From positions 10,002,001 to 10,066,000 of the forward strand of contig CATNEN010000038.1 of NCBI GenBank assembly GCA_950097015.1: a stretch of DNA of 64,000 bases. Reading direction: 5' to 3'. How positions within the stretch are numbered: position 1 is the first letter of the stretch; each line of letters begins with the position of its first letter. A program made the position numbers and the translations under genes. Below, piece by piece: positions 56,940 through 64,000 of this stretch. The stretch is from Macrostomum hystrix (lineage: Eukaryota; Platyhelminthes; Macrostomidae). The notes under the pieces are model-generated. The model was given only the letters and a program-made list of their open reading frames with translations. It did not search any database and was not told the origin of the DNA.

Positions 56940-59900
56940 CTCACGTTCCTCAACTATTTCGTCTCTCTCTCCTAGGTTTATGCTTTACTCAGTCTGTAAG
57001 CCCTTCGCTTCTAATTTGGTTCTGGCATTTCCGAACTAGAGTAACAATTGTCGACCATGCAAGGCTAAAATATTCTCGTATTATTGCACATCAATTGCAA
57101 AACTCGGCAAATCATATTTCATATTTCAACAAACTGGTTTAGACAGAGATGATTAATAATACTCGCAAATTACTAAAACTCTTAAATCGGATAGAACAAA
57201 GTTGAAGGGGAAATGTGCGTTTAGAGTTTAATTTTTTCTTTTTTTTCGTAACAAAAATTTACTGAACTAAGTAATTTTCTAAACAATTGCTTACATAATT
57301 ATAATTATTTGCGAAAGCAGTAATAACCAGAGTTATAGCGTTACAAAAACGATTCTCGACATAACGATCTAGGAAAAAGATTAAAAAAACAGAGAGAATA
57401 GTAGAAAAAAGTAAAAAATTGACGCGCACAATGTAGACTACTATTTACCGTGAGTAGTAAATGCCGGGCATTAAATTTTGCCTACTATAATTATAGAAAC
57501 AGCGACTCATTGTGGACAGGAAAAGACTGATGCATTAAAAGTGTTAATCAGTCTAATTAGCCAACCATCTCATTAGAAAAAAAGATTCAGCACCAGAAAA
57601 AAATTATGAAAGGGGAAATGAAAAGTGCAGACAAACAATAGACTGCACAATTTCTAAAGCTGGTTAGTTGCATGTCAATCAAGGATATAAAACTTGTAGA
57701 AAAAACTAGTGAAAATAAAATGTAAAGCCTTGTGCGCGCGTGTCTGTGCAAATGTACTTTTATTTCATACACAAATCGGGCACAACAAATATCCTAGAAT
57801 AGAATAAATTTTCTAAAAAATGACACCGCAATATTGCAAAATATGCCGACTGTGTAAAGACGCATATTGACAATTACAAGGACATGCCTACTGTGCACTT
57901 TAATATGAATAAAAAACTAAACAGATTTGAAATCGTATATGTTTTTGTATTTTTTTTAATTTTTTTCTCGAACAATACTACTATGACAGTAGAAGACTGT
58001 AGTAAGCAGAGAAAAACAAGATATAAACACATCGGACAGAGAGCAGTCACCAGAGGCGCATGTCTTGGGACTTGATTTTTTCGCTTTCTTAGTTTGTGTA
58101 GAAACTGAAAAAATCACTTTGCAAAAAAGGTGTGCAACAGTGCCTGCTACTACTGCAAGTAGTGCTATAAGAAGAGCGGATTGGAACAAATAGGGAGATT
58201 TTTGTTTTTTAGGATGATTGAGGTTAGTAAAGCACATAAAAAGATAATAAATCTATTGTTTGTATAAAAGTAAGAAGCATTACAATTTGACAATTAAATA
58301 AAACAGAAAAAAACACAAAAAGTAAAATAAAAAACTTAAATTTACGCGCGTAAGGGAAGTAGGGCAGCATAAAAGCAGGTCCTGACCGACTAAGATGCAC
58401 TTTTGTAGGTCGTGTATATTGTTTTACCGATAATTACTCATAAATATTAAGTGTATAGGTATATATTTTACACCTGCGAATAATTTGAGCAAAGTGATCA
58501 ATTTAAGCAGAGTGGATTACATAAAAAATAAAATTGTAAAAATGTATTTTTAGCGCACTATAAGCGATCCTAGGCAGAAGATTCGTAAAGGAAACTGCCG
58601 AATCGGAATTCGATTTCACAACCCATGCGTCAACAGAACTCACATCTCCCAATGAATTATGATGTGAAGGCACAACTGCCCGGGCCCATAATGTGGAATA
58701 GAAAAAAACGATAGCACACAGCTAAAAATAAAGTTGAAATCGGAGACTACACTGAAATAGAGAATACTGGCTGTGAGTTAGGCCTTTTTAATAAAAGAAG
58801 AATAAAATGAAAAAATTTTGCTGGCACATACTACTAACATCAACTAAGGGACAGTAGACTAAGTGTGTGTGAGTGTATAAAAGGAGCAGGTAAAAAATGA
58901 CAAAGGAAGGAATATTAAGTTATTATCATTATAATTATTACTAATAGACATGTGTTGAGTGCACAGCTAGTATAAAACATTCTAGATTTAACAGCTTACA
59001 TTAAAGAGCGTGTTAGCATATATGTATAGATATAATAAGTATAGATAAAGCTCGCACAGCTGTTCTGGCTGAATATAATTTCAAAATAGACTGGATGAGG
59101 GAAAACACAAAAACCTGTAAAAACACAAAATTATCTGTTTATCACTCACTGTCGGATTAGCCAAAGAATGTGTATAAAAATTACATTTTAAGCACTTTTT
59201 TGTTTGAAATTAGTAAATAAAAAACGCAAGCACAAATAAAAGTAGAAGCAAATATAGAGATGAATGCACAATATAATTAAGCGGCAAACCATCTTAGATG
59301 TAAATATGTAAAGTCTATGTAGACACGAAGGAAACAGGACTGAGTAAATTGAAATCAAATCAGTTCACTAATGATACAATCGTTTTATTTTAGGCAAGCA
59401 TTTGCGGGACAGAAAAAAGACCAATTCAGCAAATTATTTTTTTTTTACTTTTTGTTATGTTTAACGTTAAATATGATTTATTAGTAGACTTGGATATAAA
59501 TCAGTTTTACTGCTTAGATTTGTGTAGATAGATAGCAGACAATTAGTGTGTACATTGTACACTGAGTGTGCACTGATTGAGCTCTGAGTGTGCTCAGTGT
59601 GTACATCTGCTAATAGCTGGCGTTAAGCCCCAAGGATTAGCTAAGCCACAAATTTTACAAAGCAGTAAAACGAATATTGTGTGTAAAAATGTAAATTGTA
59701 AAAACTGACAAATGTAATAATAAAGAGACAAATAAAGAAGGAAGTTGTGTGTTAGGGGCCTACCTACACTATCGGTGTAAAAAATCTAAATTTCATGATA
59801 AGCTTTCCGTACAAGGTATAATAAATAATAGATGCATATAATTTGTAAAGATACTGCTAGCTATATATTGCTATATTGGCTGCACTAATTTAGGCTACTG

Positions 59901-61149
59901 TTAATCCACTAGGGTTGATTTTACACATTAAATAGAACTAACTGACCAAATGAATAAAGCAAAATATATGTATAATAGAAGCACAAAGACAGTGGCCAAC
60001 AAAAAACTCCAAACAAAAGAGAACCTTAGTTAATTTCTTGATGATAAATAGTTTTTTTTCGAAGAACAACTCACGTTGCTATCGATTACAGAATCAAGAT
60101 TTCTAATGAATTTTTAAGGTAAAAAAGGAATGCAATTCAATGTCTGAATCTGATCATTAGGGCCTAGCTACTATAAGTGCAGACAAGAAATCCATAGGAC
60201 CCGTCATAAAAGTAACTATTCATAGAGATTTTGTATAGACATAAACAAAGCTTCTAATAGAAATAAAAAGACAATAAGGCCGATTTAGTGTTGATACTAG
60301 GTGAAAAAATAACTGATAAAAAGACAAAAAAACTAGGATTACAATTTGACCAGAGACCAGGAACAGGGCAAAACATCCCTATCGATTCAGATGTTTTTTT
60401 TGAAGGAAAAGAATTGCTTAATTGTAGAAACAATAATACTTTAGTAAATTAGCAATTCAACAAATCATGTAGAGATATATAAGTGTTATTCGCAAAGGAA
60501 GATCAAAATAGAAAATAAAAACAAGCAATTTTTGTACTTTTTTGTTGTTGCTAAAATGTAAGTCTAGAAACGGACAAAAATTAGGGTGCACAAAAAAGGG
60601 ATGAGGCAGCGGGGGCGCCAAATAGGTTTCGGGACTTGCTCATCTGTTCTACAGGTACACAAACGTACGGACACACAAAATAGTTTTGAATGTAAAAATA
60701 AAAAGCAGACAAGAAAAGAGACAGAGACATAAGTATAGACAGCTAGACAAGCAGCGAATATGACTGTTACATTGTCGAGCGCAATAAAAGAATGTAGAAA
60801 CAGTTTGTTTGGGAGAGAGTCGGCGTGGTAGGGCAAAAAACTGACATACAGAGAACAGAATTCTTGGCATCTTGAGTTGCACAAAGACGGTGTCTGCGAA
60901 TAGAAATAATTTTTTTATTTTTTTCTGTCCTAATATTTTTTCTCAATTGTAAACAATGTTGTAAACGAAATTAGATACACAAAAATAGCGAGAGGCGAGA
61001 CAGAATGAGACAAAACATTATTGGGATTGGGAAGCGAATATATATATTTTTGTCCATTTTTTCTAATTTAAATAGGCTTTTTAAAATGTCACAAAAAATT
61101 TGCCGCTGCTCGCTTCTCGATGTGTCGATCGCATTGTGTCCGTAGATGT

Positions 61150-61150
<1 letters not shown>

Positions 61151-61192
<42 letters not shown>
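61151..61192. repeat. (CAG)14 trinucleotide repeat
   Basis: Fourteen uninterrupted CAG units. Read on the minus strand this is a CTG repeat 150 bp past the brat stop codon, so probably in its 3' UTR. It gives homopolymer frames (Leu, Ser, Cys) that are not genes. Confidence 0.97.
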
Positions 61193-61194
<2 letters not shown>

Positions 61195-61341
61195 CTGATT
61201 TTTATCATCTAAGAAATGAAATCCTAGATCTAAACGGGTTTCCATATGAATTTCACATTTGCACTTCAGCACTACATCCCACAGAAGGCTCAGCAGTGTT
61301 CTTTTTTAAACAAAAAGGACCGAGAGTAAAAGTTGAGCATC

Positions 61342-63939
61342 TTAGCTAATGTAGAGCGTGTTGAGCACCAGCACGTGATGATTATTCTTGGCTAGGGTCA
61401 CCACGTAGCCTTCGCTGGTGATCTTCAGGCCGCAGCAGCGGGACACTTTCACTGTCGGGCACTCGAACTCGGAGGTCAGCTGGCCGAGCCGGTTGAACAC
61501 GGCCACGTGGAATTTGTTGCCGTGCGAGTCGCCAACTAGAACATCGCCGTGGTCGCTAATATCAATGCCGTTAGGAAAGTTGGTGATGGACTCGGAGCCG
61601 ATGCGACGCAGAAAGGTGCCGTCCTCCTGGAATACACAGACGCAGTGGCCCTTGAAGTCGCAGATGAAGTACTCGTGACCGTGAATGGCAATGTCGGATG
61701 GCTCGCGCATATAGCTAGAACAGTCGAACCATTTCACTAATTCGCCGTTGTCGGCAATCACAAAAACAGTTGGAGACACGGAGTCCACGGCAACAATGTG
61801 CTGCTGACTGTTGATGGCTAGGCCGGCCACAATGTCAATGTAGCGCACTGTGATTTTGCGCAGGAAATTGCCAGACCGGCTGAAGATCTGCATTCGGCTG
61901 CGCTCGCTGCCCCGATCGCACACAATGAACTTGCCAGTCTGGCGCACTACTACAACCTTACGCGGATACCAAAGCTGGCCCTCCTCGCGACCGGGCACTC
62001 CAAACTGGAATTTGTGCTCGCCGGATTTCTCGAATACCTGCGATTAAAATTGGCGATGTGTGACAATCCAAATTGAGGATCTGGCAAGTGTGACAATCCA
62101 AATTGAGGATCTGGGAAGTGTGACAATCCAAATTGAGGATCTGGGAAGTGTGACAATCCAAATTGAGGATCTGGGAAGCGTGACAAGCTAAATTGAGGAT
62201 CTGGCAAGTGTGACTATCCAAATTGAGGATCTGGGAAGCGTGACAATCCAAATTGAGGATCTGGGAAGTGTGACAATCCAAATTGAGGATCTGGGAAGCG
62301 TGACAAGCTAAATTGAGGATCTGGGAAGCGTGACAAGCCAAATTGAGGATCTGGGAAGCGTGACAAGCTAAATTGAGGATCTGGGAAGTGTGACAATCCA
62401 AATTGAGGATCTGGGAAGCGTGACAATCTAAATTGAGGATCTGGGAAGTGTGACAAGCTAAATTGAGGATCTGGGAAGTGTGACAATCCAAATTGAGGAT
62501 CTAGGAAGCGTGACAAGCTAAATTGAGAATCTGGGAAGTGTGACAATCCAAATTGAGGATCTAGGAAGCGTGACAAGCTAAATTGAGAATCTGGGAAGTG
62601 TGACAATCCAAATTGAGGATCTGGGAAGTGTGACAATCCAATTTGAGGATTTGGGAAGCGTGACAAGTTAAATTGAGGATCTGGGAAGTGTGACAATCCA
62701 AATTGAGGATCTGGGAAGTGTGACAATCCAAATTGAGGATCTGGGAAGCGTGACAAGCTAAATTGAGGATCTGGGAAGTGTGACAATCCAAATTGAGGAT
62801 CTGGGAAGTGTGACAATCCAAATTGAGGATCTGGGAAGCGTGACAATCTAAATTGAGGATCTGGGAAGTGTGACAAGCTAAATTGAGGATCTGGGAAGTG
62901 TGACAATCCAAATTGAGGATCTGGGAAGTGTGACAATCCAAATTGAGGATCTGGGAAGTGTGACAATCCAAATTGAGGATCTGGGAAGTGTGACAATCCA
63001 AATTGAGGATCTGGCAAGTGTGACAAGCTAAATTGAGGATCTGGGAAGTGTGACAAGCTAAATTGAGGATCTGGGAAGTGTGACAATCCAAATTGAGGAT
63101 CTGGGAAGCGTGACAATCCAAATTGAGGATCTGGCAAGTGTGACTATCCAAATTGAGGATCTGGGAAGCGTGACAAGCTAAATTGAGGATCTGGGAAGCG
63201 TGACAAGCTAAATTGAGGATCTGGGAAGTGTCGGTGACGAATTCCTAAAATCGTAGGAATTAAGGAGACTAATAAAAGGTGTAAAATGCAAACAAAAAAC
63301 GCTTAAGCCGATTCAGCAATCTTTGAACTGAAATATTAGTAAACATACCTGAACTCGATGGTTCTGCGTGTCAGCTACAACAATCTCTTCGTCAACGCCC
63401 AGGCAGAAGCCGTGCGGTGAATTGAACTGACCGCGCGCAGAGCCCAGCGAGCCCCAGCGGTGGCGCACAGTCATAGAGCAGCATCGCCCGGTACGAATAG
63501 GGAAAATGCTGCCGCCACCACCCGAAGACTGCTGCGGACTGCCCAAACTGCCAGGCGCTCCGCCGCCACTGATGACACCGCCAGGGGCGCCGAAGTCCAA
63601 ACCGGCCGTCGGCGTGCCGGTTCGGCCAACTCCGGCGGCTGCCGCAGCGGACAGGGCCACAGGATCCGTGACCAGTTGAAGCTTGGCGGCCAGCACAGAG
63701 CTTAGCAACGGATCCGAGCCGTTGCTAAGGCCGCTATCCGAGCCAGGAGCGCCTGGACTAGGCTGAGATTGAGTAGGCGGTGGCAGGCCGTACAGAGCCG
63801 GGTTGCTATAGGCGGCGGCTGCAGCCGCGGCGGCAGCAGCGGCGGCAACAGCGCTGCTATGCAAACTCTGCGACGCGACAAGCGTTGGCTCGGATGAAAT
63901 CACGCCAGTGGCCGAAACCGAGGCGGCAATGGAAGTGGC
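61342..63939 (-). CDS. brat: Brat-type NHL protein, last two coding exons
   Basis: Brat-type TRIM-NHL proteins are RNA-binding translational repressors that act with partners such as Pumilio and Nanos in fate control. Exons 63939-63349 (197 codons) and 62037-61342 (231 codons plus stop) join in phase 0 across GT-AG. The first exon has a long low-complexity linker (poly-Ala, Gly/Ser/Pro-rich) and then the first NHL blade: [28 protein letters not shown]. The second has the remaining blades: [73 protein letters not shown]. The run [12 protein letters not shown], and NFPNG after GSESI, resemble fly Brat more than TRIM2/3. B-boxes and coiled coil should lie in exons beyond the right edge. The intron between the exons is a 30-bp minisatellite. 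Confidence 0.93.
62050..63232. repeat. 30-bp minisatellite filling the last brat intron
   Basis: About 39 units of TGACAATCCAAATTGAGGAT plus CTGGGAAGTG, with AAGCTA, AAGCG and GGCAAG variants. The array takes up about 90% of the 1,311-bp intron 62038-63348. Read on the transcribed strand, each unit ends in CACTTCCCAG, which resembles a 3' splice site. Confidence 0.97.
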
Positions 63940-64000
63940 CTGCAATCAGTAGCGACTCTAATGAACTGAACTAACTAGGGAAATGAACTACAGAGTGACT

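Larger units (their letters stand above)
56226..61341 (-). other. Minisatellite-free 5.1 kb downstream of brat; possible long 3' UTR
   Basis: On the minus strand this follows the brat stop codon. It is T-rich on that strand, has several AATAAA motifs (for example the complement of TTTATT near 56370) and lacks tandem arrays, unlike all flanking DNA. Fly brat and related NHL genes have long regulatory 3' UTRs. That this whole stretch is transcribed with brat is an inference. Confidence 0.35.

Overview
The window is nuclear DNA from an invertebrate animal. Genes are split by GT-AG introns, use the standard genetic code, and code for animal proteins. Two tRNA-headed SINE families and several small inverted-repeat transposons are scattered through it. 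The species cannot be named from sequence alone; a spiralian such as a free-living flatworm is a guess. I see no rRNA gene, functional tRNA gene, CRISPR array or bacterial feature.

Genes from left to right. (1) Minus strand, 709-6395: the 5' part (five exons, 497 codons) of a GPR158/Smog-type class C orphan receptor, covering signal peptide, Cache domain, Cys-rich EGF-like stalk and TM1-TM3; it runs off the left edge. (2) Plus strand, 11350-17700: a complete nine-exon NSF gene, 743 aa. (3) Minus strand, 21814-27121: a six-exon gene for an unrecognised 661-aa Ser/Pro-rich protein with a KEN box and CDK-like sites. (4) Plus strand, 38088-38486: RNA polymerase III subunit RPC9 (CRCP). (5) Plus strand, 41776-42114: dynein light chain roadblock. 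(6) Plus strand, 47072-47689: a putative single-pass membrane protein with a long acidic stretch. (7) Minus strand, 61342-63939: the last two coding exons of a Brat-type NHL protein, running off the right edge. Every exon chain was built by requiring both splice consensus and matching phase. The genes look like unrelated housekeeping and signalling loci; nothing suggests an operon or joint pathway.

The dominant feature is tandem repetition. About 25 minisatellite or microsatellite arrays cover roughly 27 kb, about 40% of the window. Nearly every array is a different family, with units of 15-64 bp and often a higher-order period. Several introns consist almost wholly of one array (receptor introns 1 and 3, NSF intron 8, brat last intron), and arrays also start right after stop codons (NSF, RPC9). 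The only long stretch without minisatellites (56.2-61.3 kb) lies downstream of the brat stop codon and may be a long 3' UTR.

Mobile elements include two SINE families (here SINE-A and SINE-B), a 477-bp hAT-like MITE and a 54-bp palindromic micro-element with clear 8-bp target duplications, a 650-bp TA-flanked MITE, a 599-bp element flanked by 11-bp direct repeats, and an about 0.9-kb inverted-repeat element carrying its own 64-bp satellite.
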